From Eriocheir sinensis (taxonomy: Eukaryota > Arthropoda > Malacostraca > Decapoda > Varunidae): a stretch of DNA of 64,000 nucleotides. Location: the NCBI RefSeq assembly GCF_024679095.1, contig NC_066512.1, positions 17,735,973-17,799,972 on the forward strand, in the 5' to 3' direction. This document shows, in pieces, positions 32,217 to 45,115 of the stretch (positions are counted from its first letter, which is position 1; each line of letters starts with the position of its first letter). The notes under the pieces are model-generated. The model made no database searches and was not told the origin of the DNA. It saw only the letters and a program-made list of their open reading frames with translations. Made by a program: the position numbers and the translations under genes.

Positions 32217-32220
<4 letters not shown>
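31357..32220 (+). mobile_element. Plus-strand CR1-like LINE remnant, interrupted by a MITE
   Basis: The translation resembles the reverse-transcriptase C-terminus: EVFLKLYLALVRPHLDYAVQ near 31375, then, after a 265-bp insertion, YKWMKGF-like sequence and NGFKLDKFRFNKDIGKHWF, VVDEWNRLTSH and FKNRFDKFMDSD up to a stop near 32132. The 3' end, CCTACCGGCCTCTTGCAGAC...GTTCTTATGTTC, is a short repeated tail, followed by (TC)n. Several stops make it a dead copy. Confidence 0.8.
31510..31774. mobile_element. MITE with long terminal inverted repeats, nested in a LINE
   Basis: Ends are GGGCCGCTTTCACAGTCG and its inverted copy. The inverted repeat is nearly continuous over 100 bp per arm. Flanking TTA (31507-31509) and TGA (31775-31777) resemble a 3-bp target duplication, of the kind seen in PIF/Harbinger-like elements. 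Removing one copy restores the LINE reading frame. No protein is encoded. Confidence 0.75.

Positions 32221-32262
<42 letters not shown>
32219..32262. repeat. (TC)n at a LINE 3' end
   Basis: A TC run directly after the GTTCTTATGTTC tail of the LINE. Confidence 0.93.
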
Positions 32263-32264
<2 letters not shown>

Positions 32265-32627
32265 CCGTCTCATTAAAGGTTCAAAGGCTGTCATTATTCA
32301 CAAAAAAATATCCTGATCCTATTTTTAGACCAACGTGCTGTCTTTAGAAGTCACCCCCCCCCCCACCACCACCACCATTAATCCCTCCCCACCCTATAAC
32401 AGCCACTCCCTCTCCTACGCCCTCACCGCCACTCCATTATCACTAGCATTCCAGCCCTTCCCTCTCTGTCAATGGCCTGTCCACTCAAGGGTTATGGCCC
32501 AGTTATTACGGACAAAGGACTTAAATAGACTAAACATGGGGTTCCAAGAAAAGCATGCTCCTTATATGGGCATTGGTGCGCTAATAATAGATAGACTAAC
32601 ATATAAATAAATGAATAAGTAATATGA

Positions 32628-32673
32628 ATTCACTACTACTACTACTACTCCTACTACTATTGCAATAACTACT

Positions 32674-32746
<73 letters not shown>

Positions 32747-32854
32747 TTGCAATAACTGCTACTACTACTACTACTACTACTACCTACGACTACTACTACT
32801 ACGACTACTACTACTACTACTACTATTACTACTACGACTACTACTACTACTACG

Positions 32855-32885
<31 letters not shown>

Positions 32886-33020
32886 ATATATTGCAATAAC
32901 AACTACTTCTGCTACTGTTACAACAACAACTACTACTACTACTACTACTACGGTTACAACTACTACTACTACTACTACTACTACTATATTGCTATAAAAA
33001 AATAATAATAATAATAACCA
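32628..33020. repeat. (ACT)n/(AAT)n/(ACG)n array
   Basis: ACT triplets with ACG and AAT blocks and three copies of a ttgcaataac interruption (near 32660, 32745 and 32890), suggesting higher-order repetition. Confidence 0.9.
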
Positions 33021-33344
33021 AAGAGGAGAGGACGGAATGACATTCAAAGGGAAATAAGCAGAAAAGAAAGAGTATGCTAAAAAAAATGTATTAGACGAGG
33101 CCGCGGGTGAGAGGATGTAAAGGTAGAACAAGAAGAGAAAGATGACGGTAAAAGGACACTCCATCACTAACAACCATCGGTGCTCGTCCACACGTTTCAC
33201 CCCGTGGCTAGACAAATAACCCTGGCCCTCGCCGAGCAGCGGCAGGATCACCAGAACTGAGAACACTTCCCTCGTACCTCCCCTAAGCAAGCCTAGTAGT
33301 AGTAACCGTAACCCTAATAATAATAACCCTAGTAGTAGTAGTAA

Positions 33345-33634
33345 TCTTTAGAAGAAAAGTTGACATGTCTTAAGATTAAGATTTGTATTTTGCGTTACAT
33401 TTACTGAGACGACGGCAGGACTGTTCTATTCAAGTGTTGGCCACAGAATGAATGCGTGGAGTGACAGTGCTTGTCGTGCTTAATGTGAGTGCATAGCATT
33501 TGTAGTAAGTATGCACTCACTCACATTAAGCATGCAGACAAGCATTTGAATAGAACAGTCTTGCCGTCCTCTCAATAAATGTAACGCAAATTACAAATCT
33601 TATTCTTAAGATATGTCAACTTTTCTTGTAAAGA
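33345..33634. mobile_element. 290-bp long-hairpin MITE-like element
   Basis: The left end TCTTTAGAAGAAAAGTTGAC and the right end on the other strand, TCTTTACAAGAAAAGTTGAC, begin arms that pair almost to the centre (gcttaatgtgagtgcata with tatgcactcactcacattaa). The loop is about 15 nt. No coding sequence is present. It could be a foldback transposon or a MITE. Confidence 0.7.
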
Positions 33635-33639
33635 AAGAC

Positions 33640-33823
33640 CAACATTTGAGAAATAAAAAAAAACGCCAAGTCAAACTTCACCACACGGAGCAAGTTATGT
33701 AACTCCCAGCAACGTTTGTTTGTATTGGCATACCGGCGGCGGCGTGACACGCGGAAACATGCCAACACGTGCCTGACCTTGAAAAGGGACATTACTCACC
33801 AACGAGGACTACGACTAACTTTC

Positions 33824-33909
<86 letters not shown>

Positions 33910-35340
33910 CAAACAGACTAACACAAATACGCTATTCAAACACCCTTGAGTTACAGGCATAATTCATGACAGGTTTCAAGAGCACACAGGTAAAAGGACT
34001 CACCCAGCTTAGGCCGCTGCAGCGTGAACCCGCGGGCACCGTCTCATCGTCCCAGGATCAGCCAACACACTGAAGGCACGGCTGTTACCTTTCTGCGCCA
34101 CATTTTCATTAGTTGTAATAAATTAAATGTCTCTGTCAATGTCTAATTATCTTCCTCGCTTATCTGCAAACACGCTTCACTCTCCACGGCGGCCTGCACA
34201 CACACACGTTGCCAGGGATGCGGAGTCAAGGTGGTGGCACTGGCGTGGCAACGACGAGCTGAGTCTCTACACACACCAGAATTCACATCAGGTTTGAACA
34301 GCCCCGCGGCTCACCACACCGTGGAATTGGTGACTGAAAGGCGTGGCAGGGGAGAGAAACGTCCAGATAACGCAGGAGCCGCTGTTGTGCCCCTTAGCAC
34401 CCAGCGAAGTGACTTCCAAACAGTGAACGATGCCACATGTCACCACTCACTCCCAGGGGAACATTATTCCGTGACTGACGGCCTTCGAAACCTAAAGTAT
34501 AATTGGTAAACCAATACAAGGTCACGAATCGGGTAGTTGTAGCATTAAATGAATTCTTTAATATGTGAAGGTCAAAGAGAAGCAAGGCGCCTGTGTGCAG
34601 CGAGACTCCCAACGTCATCTCGGAGTCACTCAATTATTCAGACGCTGGCAGTCTCCCCCAGGTGCCCCTCCCCCCTCCCACCCCCAACACGCACGTCACA
34701 CCGGCGTTGGCTGACTGGACTTCCTTAATCAGTGAAGTTTCCCATAAACATGTTAGAGACAAAGCAGTTACTGGAACTGGAGAGACTTATCAGTTTGCTA
34801 GATAAAAAAGAAAACTCGACGAAACCGCAGAAACTCAATTAGAATATGCCAAGAGAAAAAAAAAATCTTGCATAAATATAAGCTGGTAACAGTTTAGATT
34901 TTGTTCATAATTAACGAATGAAATAAAAAAATAATGTGGCTTTAGACAAATTTCAAAGAACGGAACGAAATTGAGGCCAAACCCAATCTATAAGTTAACC
35001 ATAAATATACGACTGACCGATATTCACCGGCACTGGACGACGTAACCTCAAGGCAGTCACACAGAGCGATGGACAATACGTTATTTTGGGGGGTGAGTGG
35101 CGAGGTGATGCAGCCGCCCCGCCCCGACCCCGCTACTTAAGAAAAAAAAACATGTATTCGTTTTATGAGTAAAAGAGAAAAAGAGAAAAGGAAAAGAAGG
35201 AAATAGACATGAATGGAGAAACTGATGAAAAAAAATAGTTAAACGAGGATGAAAAGTTATATTAGAGGGGAATGAGCTTGTAAAACGTATGACAATTGGA
35301 TGAAACGGATTGAGAAAAGAAAAAAGACGATTAAACTTAT
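33640..35340. other. Unique-looking stretch, no gene supported
   Basis: Apart from (TA)n at 33.8 kb, I see no repeat structure. Two opposite open frames at 34231-34633 overlap and neither has recognised homology. Confidence 0.5.
33827..33907. repeat. (TA)n
   Basis: About 40 TA units, just right of the hairpin element. Confidence 0.95.
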
Positions 35341-36008
35341 TGAACTCACCGGACGCGACTCTGAGGCACATGCAGCTCATTCAACGTAATTCTTAAGCCG
35401 AGGATTACAATTCGTGCCATTGCCCCATCTCTGCAGTGTGGCATGTTCCCTTGATTTCCCTTTCCTTTCATATCCCTTTCTCCTTACTTGGTGATTTCGG
35501 CCCATCCCGCTAAAAGTCACCTCTATGCACGTGACAAATAAAGAGAAGAAAAACCATAAACGAAACAGGCGTACCCTACAAATACACAAAAGAATAAATG
35601 CTGAAGTAAATTATCTTTCTTATGAACGCTGCAAGACTTTTGTTTAGGAGAAGAAGTAAAAGGAAAAGTGGGAAAGGAGGGGGGAGGAGAGTGGGGGGAA
35701 AGGGATGAGCTTGACACAACACCTGGTGACCACTTCCGCCCCCCTCCTCTAACCCCCTCTTCCCCGCCAGTTGACCTTGGCCCTCCTGCCTCGCCGTCTG
35801 CACGAGCTCGATACGAACATTCAAGCGCACGCAAACACGAACACAAACATTCCCAGAAGCTGCCGCCAAACACAAACACGAGGAAATCAATATTCGCCGA
35901 TTAAGAATGCGAATGCTACCAAATCTGTTTCGAAGAACATGCACACGTCGTACCCTCCACACATCTGGCATTACTGACGCATAGCTATGGGTGGAGGAGC
36001 ACAAATAC

Positions 36009-36125
36009 TGATTTTTTTTTTTTTTTTTACAGCAGAGGAAACAGCTCAAGGGCAAAAAAAAAGGAAACGATAACGAAAAAATAGCCCGCTACTCACTGCT
36101 CCCACAAAAAAGAGTCAAGAGTTAC
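36009..36125 (-). mobile_element. LINE 3'-tail copy
   Basis: T-run, acagcagaggaaacagctcaagggc, A-run, then tagcccgctactcactgctccc. This matches the 3' UTR of the LINE at 27239-27335 (aggaggcagctcaagggc, agcccgctaatcgctgctccc). It is a severely 5'-truncated insertion. Confidence 0.7.
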
Positions 36126-36307
36126 ATAAGAAGCTGACTTATATCATCACGACTCGGCAATACACACGCCCACACGCTCGCCCACACGCTCGCCACATCA
36201 CAAACAACAAAAACAAATCTTGAAGGTCAGCGGGACAAGCCACATACGTCAAACACCACTACAATCCCCATCAATGGGCTAGAAATGAAACGTGAAGTTG
36301 GACTCAC

Positions 36308-36496
36308 GCATTCACAGCCTCGATCAATGTGTCCCATGAGCCTTGTGTTCGCCTCGAGCTCCGGGGCGCCTTGCCATGGTCGATACGGGCTGGATAAAGG
36401 CTCTGTCGCCTTGGCGAGATACTCCATTAAACCCTCCCATGTTTTATCGATCATCTTTGTGTGCTGGGGGAATGGGGGCGAGGGCGGGTCTCTCTG
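36308..36496 (-). CDS. Orphan coding exon, unidentified protein
   Basis: Strong acceptor cttgttcctgcag (with a tandem CAGCAG choice) and strong donor GAATGC|gtgagt bracket 63 open codons, phase 0 at both ends. The peptide includes KMIDKTWEGLMEYLAKATE and GAPELEANTRLMGHIDRGCE, which looks like a folded domain. I do not recognise the family. A 36-nt candidate exon (36598-36563) upstream and a possible exon at 35430 downstream are phase-compatible. The rest of any gene is not visible. Confidence 0.55.
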
Positions 36497-36562
36497 CTGC
36501 AGGAACAAGCGAAAAGGGGGAAAAACTAGGTCGGTATATAAGGAGACCCCAAAGGATTGTAC

Positions 36563-36598
36563 CTGAAGTGACGTGACCTCCCTCGTCACACTGATGGA
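36563..36598 (-). CDS. Candidate 36-nt microexon upstream of the orphan exon
   Basis: Minus strand: ...gacaaag|TCCATCAGTGTG...CTTCAG|gtacaa. It encodes SISVTREVTSLQ and leaves phase 0, which fits the exon at 36496. The short length and distant pyrimidine tract keep confidence low. Confidence 0.25.
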
Positions 36599-37836
36599 CT
36601 TTGTCAGGTGGGGTCCGCGAAGAAGGTGAGTAAAAAAAGAAAAAGAAAGAGAAAAGGAAAATAAAAAAGAGAAATGGAAAGGTAAAAAAAAGACCCAGAA
36701 AAGATTTATGTTCATGGCGACCTTTCCACATCCTACTGATTCACTTTCCCAGGCAGTGTTTTTTTTTTTTTTTTCCTAACGCTGGCACGGGCGAGGTGAC
36801 AAAGGGGACAAAGCAAGGTAAGTCAGTTTAAGAAGCTCACAAAGGCCGTACCTCGCGACCTTCCCACGCCCACCACCCAGCCTGGACTGCCATGGAGATC
36901 GTGGGTGCTTCGGGATACACAAACAACTACATAAAACTCAAACTCACGCAATGCAGACTTCGCATCACTCACACGTACGAATATAAGACCACGTATATGA
37001 CACACCACAGCCAGCCATGCAAGAACAGACAAACAACCACGTGATATCATAAGCTTATAGGCAGCCATACATAAACTCCCATGCCAAACACACATTGCAA
37101 CCACCACATTGTCAGTCAGTCATACAGCAGACCATACACCCACCACTGCCACCCAAACGAGACAGTCATCACGTCTACCAGACATCGTCATCCACATACA
37201 GGAGCAACACATGCAGTAGATATTATGCCGAGTGGACACACCTTCAGCCATAGTGTTATAGCCCCGCATAGCCGTCACTAGACCCACAAAACAAGACATA
37301 CAGGAATACAACACATAGCCATTAAACATAGCACCTCTACACCGAGACATTCAAAGATGCAACCACGTATAGGGACAGGGCCCACTATATAGATAAGAGA
37401 GATATAACTAGATAGACAGGCTAATAGATATATAAACAAATTAATAGGTAGATTGGTAGATATGCAAGTTTACTAACCACACATTGCAATTCAACACCCA
37501 TTCCATCATCATCATCATCATCAGTCAGTCAGCCAGAATGAGACGCAGACGTAAGAGAAAGCAAGGGAATAAAATAGTTACATAGTTTTTTTTTCACTTT
37601 TTGGTTACCTTTGGATTACTTATGTATAACCCTCATGCTAGCTGTTCATGTCTCCGTGCGTAGTATTTTCTTAGCTCTTCCACCCCACCCTCCCTCTCTC
37701 CCTCCCTTCCAGCCTGTCACTTTAGGTAGACTAGTAGTAGATATTTAATTGCTTCGTGACGAGTCCTTACAAAGAGCCAGTCAGGAATCACGTCACCTCA
37801 TCGTCTCGTTTTAGCTAGATCTCTGTTATGTTATAA

Positions 37837-37837
<1 letters not shown>

Positions 37838-37899
<62 letters not shown>

Positions 37900-38085
37900 A
37901 AAAGTAATAAAATAAGAATAAAAAAGAACAAGAACAAAACAAATTGAAGAAAATAACAAACAGAAAAGAAGAACTAAAGGAACGACAATAACAGAGCAGA
38001 CAACAAAGAGCAAGCAGAACAAAAAGAACGACATGAACAAGAGCAAGTTGGTAGTAGAGTAGCAGTAGTAGTAGCAGTGGTAGCG

Positions 38086-38131
<46 letters not shown>

Positions 38132-38160
38132 GTAGTAGTAGTAGTAGCACCACCACCACC
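37838..38160. repeat. Two (AGT)n tracts
   Basis: AGT triplets at 37839-37898 and 38070-38147, ending in ACC triplets. A/G-rich spacer. Confidence 0.93.
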
Positions 38161-38555
38161 AGCATCACCTGTTATGTCGTCATCACTGTAGTTGTTGATA
38201 TCGTTACCAGGCCAACGACGCCTAACAAGCAACACAGACAAGCACAGTATACACAAGACCATTATCAGTTCCCTCCTGCCCTGTGTACTGAAGTGAAGCT
38301 ATCGAAGGGGGGACCGGAGAGTGGGGGAGGGTGAAACGCCGCCTATATGCTGTCAGCGAGTAGGCGAGGGAAGGGTGGTGGCACTCTTGACGCTTCTAAA
38401 GGCTCAATACTGATACTCAATAATTGGTTCCTTGTTTATGTTCTGCCGCCTTAGGTCTTACGTTTTGTTGGTCATTTTCGGGACTGTATGCATGGGTGAA
38501 AGGGATATTTTGATTGAGTTACTGAATGATTGAACGATTGATTGACTAGTTGCAG

Positions 38556-38787
<232 letters not shown>

Positions 38788-39319
38788 CAGACAGACACAG
38801 ATAGCTTACTGAAGTGTGCGTGGGCAGATCGATTACTGTTAGACGAGGTAGCTTCATTTGCATTCGCCTATGAAGAGTGAGGCACAAGAGGAGCATTACT
38901 CATCACTCCTTCACCGCCTCCTACGCGCTGTCACCTCTCCTCCTCCTCCTGTCCCCTCCCCCGCCTGACCGCCGAAGGGCATGACACCTAATACGGCAGC
39001 AACGGGGCGCCTGCGAGCATAGAAAGTCCCGCCCCCAGCATAGAAAAAAGGGTGACGTAAGGCACTTTACCTCACCTACTTGAACTGTGATGCACCTGCT
39101 CAAGTCCGTCACACCGAGCAACCTTTCCAAGCTCAAGCAGAACGTCAGGCAACACTTAGAATGCACAGAAAGTAGATCTACGACTTTCATTATTCGGAAA
39201 GCAGATCTAAACAAGAGAATCACGTCCCCCGCATCGCATGGTTCGGTCCCTCGGGTGTAATCAACGTTTCCTTTCACGGCGGTTGTATTCTTAATTAAGC
39301 TAGATAAAAAATAATAACG

Positions 39320-39705
39320 GTGAGCCTTAGTTTTCCTTGGACTTTAGATTTCTCCTCTTCAACTGCGCCTTCGCCTTATGCAACGAAGAGGCAAATTGAT
39401 GTACACCTGAATTTTCTTCGGACTTAAAATATTCCCTCTTCAGCTGCGCCTTTCGCCTTAAACAACAAAAAAGGTAAACTGATGTAAACCTTAACTTTCC
39501 TTAGACTTAAAATTTCTCCTCTTCAGCTGCCTTCAAACAGCAAAAAAGGCAAATTGATGCAAACCTTAATTCTCTTACGACTTAGAATCTTTCCTCTTTA
39601 ACTGCCCCTTCGCCTCAAACAACAATAAAGGCAAATTGAAGTAAACCTTAATTTCCTTCGGACATAAAAGTTCTCCTCTTCAACTAAAACATCGCCTTCC
39701 CTGTA
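39320..39705. repeat. Minisatellite, ~82-bp unit, 4.5 copies
   Basis: aaaccttaatttccttcgga, tctcctcttcaactgcgcct and aaaggcaaattgatg recur, with unit starts at 39324, 39406, 39489, 39564 and 39645. Confidence 0.85.
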
Positions 39706-39894
39706 AAGCTTTAGGCAATTCTGGGAAGAGCAGACGCATTACTTCATTCTTCCTGTAGTTATGCGAACGTTGACGCTGTGGACCTGCCGTGACGCATGAA
39801 AGAGAAGCAAATGCTAACCACGGACCATCCCCGTAAACACCTTGACCGTGACCTTTCAGCGGGTTGGGGGAAAGGTGCATCGCTTCTTGTAACA

Positions 39895-40460
39895 CCGATT
39901 ACCAGCTATATATTCACTTCCTTCGGCAAACTTCAACTTTCCTTCCTCTCTCCCTCGCACTTCTTTTTCCGCAACACAACGAGACTCTAACAGCACCCAC
40001 CACCAACACAGAAGCGTCCTAACACAAATATAGAAAGAACATTCACAGCACTTCTTTAGACAACTTTTAGCTTTCCTTCCCCGCGACACAGCACTTCCTT
40101 TTCCGCAACACAACGAGATTCTAACAGCACCCACCACCACCACCAGAGAAACACATTCCAACACAAGTAAATCAACACAACATTTACAGCACTTCTTTAG
40201 GCAAACTTAAACTTTCCTTTCCCGCTCAGCTGCACTTCCTTCTCCGTAACACAATGACACCACTAACAGCACCCACCACCACCACCAGAGAAACACATTC
40301 CAACACAAGTAAAGCAACACAACATTCACAGCACTTCTTGAGGCAAACTTGAACTTTAATTCCCTCTCCACTGCACTTCCTTCTCCGCAACACAATGACG
40401 CCTCTAACAGCACCCACCACCACCACAGAAACACATCTTTCAATAAGTATAGCAACACAA
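39895..40460. repeat. Minisatellite, ~140-bp unit, 4 copies
   Basis: ttccgcaacacaacgagact, aacagcacccaccaccacca and ttcacagcacttctttaggc recur. AACAGCACCC is at 39989, 40123, 40265 and 40406. It follows directly after the 82-bp array and grades into A/C-rich sequence to 41.3 kb. Confidence 0.85.
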
Positions 40461-40808
40461 CGTCCCCAGCACTGTTCTCACTGCAACACAATACCTTCTA
40501 CACTACTGCAGCCGCATCATCGCAAACAACAGCAACACAGCTATGCCTCTTAACACCAAAATAGCAACACTGAGCCTACGAAACTTTATCCCTTGCAACT
40601 CAACTCATAACACTGCATCCACGCCCATTAACACTGTCACCACAACATTTCACTTCAATACAGTGTTACCCCGCGTACAAAATAACACATACACATAACA
40701 CAGGACTCATGTATCACAACGGATCCTAAATTTCAATACTACAACAACAGCAGCATCTATTCTTTTTCTCGCAACACAAAACCCATTATCACAACGCGAC
40801 TACCACAA

Positions 40809-40869
40809 TCAAGGTTCCTCAAGAATTAAGTTAACCGATACGCAGCATGAGGTACTTGAGGAACCTTGA
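40809..40869. repeat. Perfect 15-bp hairpin
   Basis: tcaaggttcctcaag (40809-40823) and cttgaggaaccttga (40855-40869) are exact inverted copies around a 31-nt loop, in A/C-rich sequence. Confidence 0.8.
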
Positions 40870-42153
40870 CCACAACAATCCCCCACACACGCAATACGGT
40901 ACCCTAAACAAAAACATTTCGTATCTTGCAACACAACTATTGAAACACGCTTCACTTGCAATACAACATCCACCATAAGCAATACAATAATTTCTCTCCT
41001 ACAACACGATTACCATATTACCACATTTTATTTCTCCACATTTCATTCTGTTTTATTTTGATTTATTTCCCGCTGCAGCACACCACCGCCACATCAACAC
41101 TTGTTCACCACATAGCCTAATACCTCTAAACGACTTTCCTATAACTCGCAAAACCCAAACATAACACAAAGGATTCCTTCCTCAACACTCACCAGCACAA
41201 CTCTCCCCACCACCACCATCACCTCTAACAAAAAAACAAAACAAAAACACTTGCTAACTCACCGTCACCACTCCACCCAAAACCTCCATACGACTTTCCT
41301 CAACTCGCAAAACCAACCAGAATAGTAAAGTGTCCTTCTACAACACAGCATTCACCACCACCACCACCACCACCACTCTGGTCACTTCACAGCCCTCAGC
41401 ACAACATTGCCCCGTCCAAGCAACACAACGTATAACACAATGATTTCCCTGTAGCACCCTATACACACGAGATCTTCTTTTACCTAAAATGCAATGCTGA
41501 AAACACAACACTATATATTTTTTAGCAACATATGAAGCACTACAACACCTCCCCTCCCCCCCACCCCCTCCCTCTAACAACCTTTCATTAGCAACGTACT
41601 TATCAAGGGAATCAGATTTTTTTTTCCAATGTCTGTCGTTACCAACATGATAGCAAGATACGACAAAATGAGATAAAAATAAAGGTGCAACTGTACGGTA
41701 CGATATGGCAATAAAACTCAATAGAAAAATCAATAAAAACCCGATTCATTCACAACACAAAAGCTTGAAAAAGATAAAAATAAACACTACCGTAACAAAA
41801 ATAGCAAAATGATACTTATCTAAAACTAAAATGAATGAAAAAAACAGCACGAGTCTGATTACAAAGCTCTGATCAGCAACACAAAGGTAATGGGCGTGAA
41901 AATAATACGATATTCCTCAACGCGGAGTGAGGGACAGAGCAAGGAACAGGAACAGCAGCAGTCGCAGCAGCGGGTTAGGGGTTAGTGAGGGTGTATGCAA
42001 AGCTGGCTGGCTAACTCATGGCTAGCTGTTGGCTACCTTTGAGGACCATGATCACACGCACCATCCTGCCGCCCGCCCCGCCACGCCGCGACTGAACTGA
42101 CCTCCTGGGCTTCTGGTGGTGGTGGAGGTGCCCGTGGTGGGGGTGGGGGTGGT

Positions 42154-42511
<358 letters not shown>

Positions 42512-42698
42512 AAGGAACAAAGAAGGATCTGCCTTTATGGCTATGGAAACAATCCTTTCTGCCATGAGATGCACTGTGTGTCGTGCCGCAGCGCCCACAG
42601 CAAGACGTCTCGGGGGACGAAAATAGCTCTTGCTCATCGCCGCGGCCCACGCCCCTTGCCCATGCAGGTCAGGTGTGGCGCCCTCTTCCAGGCCACAG

Positions 42699-42946
42699 TG
42701 TGTAATTCACCACGGCCTGATCACGAGTTGGACTCGCTTTCGCCAGCAGGTACCCTCCCGACACGAGCAAGTGCATGCTCATTATCGTCGATCTCTGGGT
42801 ACTGCCAGGACCTCACACACCACGCACCCCAGTAACCACTCCTAGTCAACGGAAAGAATCCGACCTGAGCGGGGCTCGAACCGCCGCCTGTTTGGCCGTG
42901 AAGCGTTGCAGCGCGGCGCTCTAGCAGATTGAGCTACCGGAGCGGT
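42699..42946 (-). mobile_element. tRNA-derived SINE, copy 2
   Basis: The head on the minus strand is clear: CGGTAGCTCAATCTGCTAGA (box A) and GGCGGTTCGAGCCCCGC (box B). The body shares cctaggcaacggaaagaatc-like, ggtcctggcagtaccc and gagtccaactcgtgatcagg blocks with copies 1 and 4. It directly precedes copy 3, head to tail. Confidence 0.72.
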
Positions 42947-42963
42947 GTTGTGGTGATGTGTGG

Positions 42964-43261
42964 TGTGTGTAATTCACCTCTTGGTCTGATGCGGGTCTCT
43001 CTTGAGACAGCCAGCCGTTCCCCTACGGAAGAGCACAGAGCTCATAGTACCGATCTTTGGGTAGGACGAAGACCACTCACACACAACACACCGCGACAAC
43101 GGGGTCACAACTCCTTGCCTGACGTCGCGTACCTACTCACTGCTAGGAGAACAGGAGCTACACGTGAAAGAAGATAAACCCAACTTATCTTCACCCGGCA
43201 GGGAATCGAACCCCGGTCCTTCTGGTTGTGAGGTAGACGCTTGATCCACTGAGCTACAGGG

Positions 43262-43264
<3 letters not shown>
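42964..43264 (-). mobile_element. tRNA(Val)-like SINE, second subfamily
   Basis: The head reads CCTGTAGCTCAGTGGATCAA, a loop containing CTCACAA (CAC anticodon, Val type), and GGGGTTCGATTCCC (box B). The acceptor stem does not pair well, so it is not a functional tRNA. The body differs from the other copies, but the 3' end (gaggtgaattacacacacc) is of the same design. Confidence 0.7.

Positions 43265-43299
<35 letters not shown>
43262..43299. repeat. (TG)n abutting SINE copy 3 head
   Basis: A TG run beginning at the tRNA-like head of the Val-type SINE. Confidence 0.93.
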
Positions 43300-43301
<2 letters not shown>

Positions 43302-44998
43302 GCTTGTGTAATAAACAAAAATGCAAAGCTTGTACATGGTGACCTTGGCAATGCGAGTGTTGACACATTGACCGTGGGCTGAGACGCCATGTAACGAGAG
43401 AAGCGTAGGCGCTTACACAATCAGCATGAACATGCAAGCAGTCAGGTGCATTCACGACAGATGAGAGCTGGCGGGCGGGCACACGGATACTTATCATCTT
43501 CTTTTTTTTTTTTTTTTTCATCTGTTTTTCCTCCTCATCCTTCTCCTTCTCCTCCGCCTTCTCATTATCTTTCCACGTTCCCTCCTTCTTCTAACTTCGA
43601 ACCCCCTCTTCTGCCCATCCACCAACACCATCACAACCACCACCACAATCACAGTCATCACCAACAAACAAAAGATAAATCAACAAAATTATTGGGAAGA
43701 GGGACATGGAAATTGCAGACGTGGAAAAGAGAGAAATGAGTCGATGAAAGTCGCTTCGTGGGGGTCCAAAGGGTCGGGTCATGGGACGAAAAAAGGGAAG
43801 GAGAAACAAAGGAAGAAAAGTGATGAAAAAATAGGCGCATGAGAGAGAGAGAGAGAGAGACGAAAAAATAAAAAGAAAGCTCACCATGAACAAGCCGCAG
43901 CGGTCTGGCAAGCGGGTAGACAGGATTCCGCGTCGCGTGAGTCACACAAACTTGACCTCAGTTGAAACTCAAGCCTACACGCAGGCCACATTCGGCTACC
44001 ACAGCTTTCATGGCCTACCCGCGTCCTCCTTGACCTGGCCCGCATGACAGAATGACTCACGCTGCATGACCTAACCCGGTTCTCATAGAGTTGAGGACGA
44101 GGACAGCAATGATGGGGTGACGACGTGGGAAAAGGAGGAAGAGGAGGTGGAAACAGCCATGTGCGTGTCTCTCCCGAGCCCCATCACAGCGGCGGTCACC
44201 ATAGGACATCACGCGGCGCCATTTAGCGACGGAGACAGAAAATATAAACTCAAGGATGACAAAAACAAACAAATGTAACCACAAGGATAACAACAACAGA
44301 CAAACGTAAACTCAAGGATAACAACAATCACAACAGATATGATAATGGAGAGTAAGAGTGGAAAAAATTAGTTGTTTTGTTAGAGAATTGGAAGATTATC
44401 AAAAGGAACACGAAATCCCGAAAAATTATATTAAGACGGAATGATAAAAACTCAAGGATAACAAGAAGCGAGAAAAAATAAGGACAGCGGGAAATATGTC
44501 AAGGTGTATCAGCGCAATAAGTGTTGTACAGGACGGGAAGATCGACAGAAAAAAAAAAGAATCCTGTAGAATATATAAATAAATCGGAAAGATATGAATT
44601 TAAGGATAACCAGAAACACAAAAGGAGTTCCAGTAAAAAGTAGCCCGGTGAGGAAAGATGATCCATTATGTAAGAAGACGGGAATAGTGACTGACTGTAA
44701 ACCTGTAAGATAGTATAAAAGGTGTGCAACCCCTACAGCAATCCCCACGGGAGGATACAAACCCAAGGGACCAAAAAGCATAAAAGAAATTATAATGGAA
44801 AACAAGTCAGGGTGTGGAAGGGTGTATGATTATATGAAAACAAGATAGGCAGATCGATGGAGAGAGAACTAAATCCAGTAAAAAAAATAAAAATAAAAAT
44901 GATGTGATAATTATGAGGAAAGATGCCGTGAGTCGCGTGGAAATTAAGTTGGGATGTATGGGGTTGTGTGTTGACTTTGTTTCACACAAAGACTATCA

Positions 44999-45115
<117 letters not shown>

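Noticed and set aside
33300..33345. taaccctaataataataacc as telomere-like repeat
   Set aside because: Only irregular short matches inside an A/T/G triplet array; no TTAGG array.
42830..43265. Functional tRNA genes
   Set aside because: Box A and box B are good, but acceptor stems do not pair and long SINE bodies follow.
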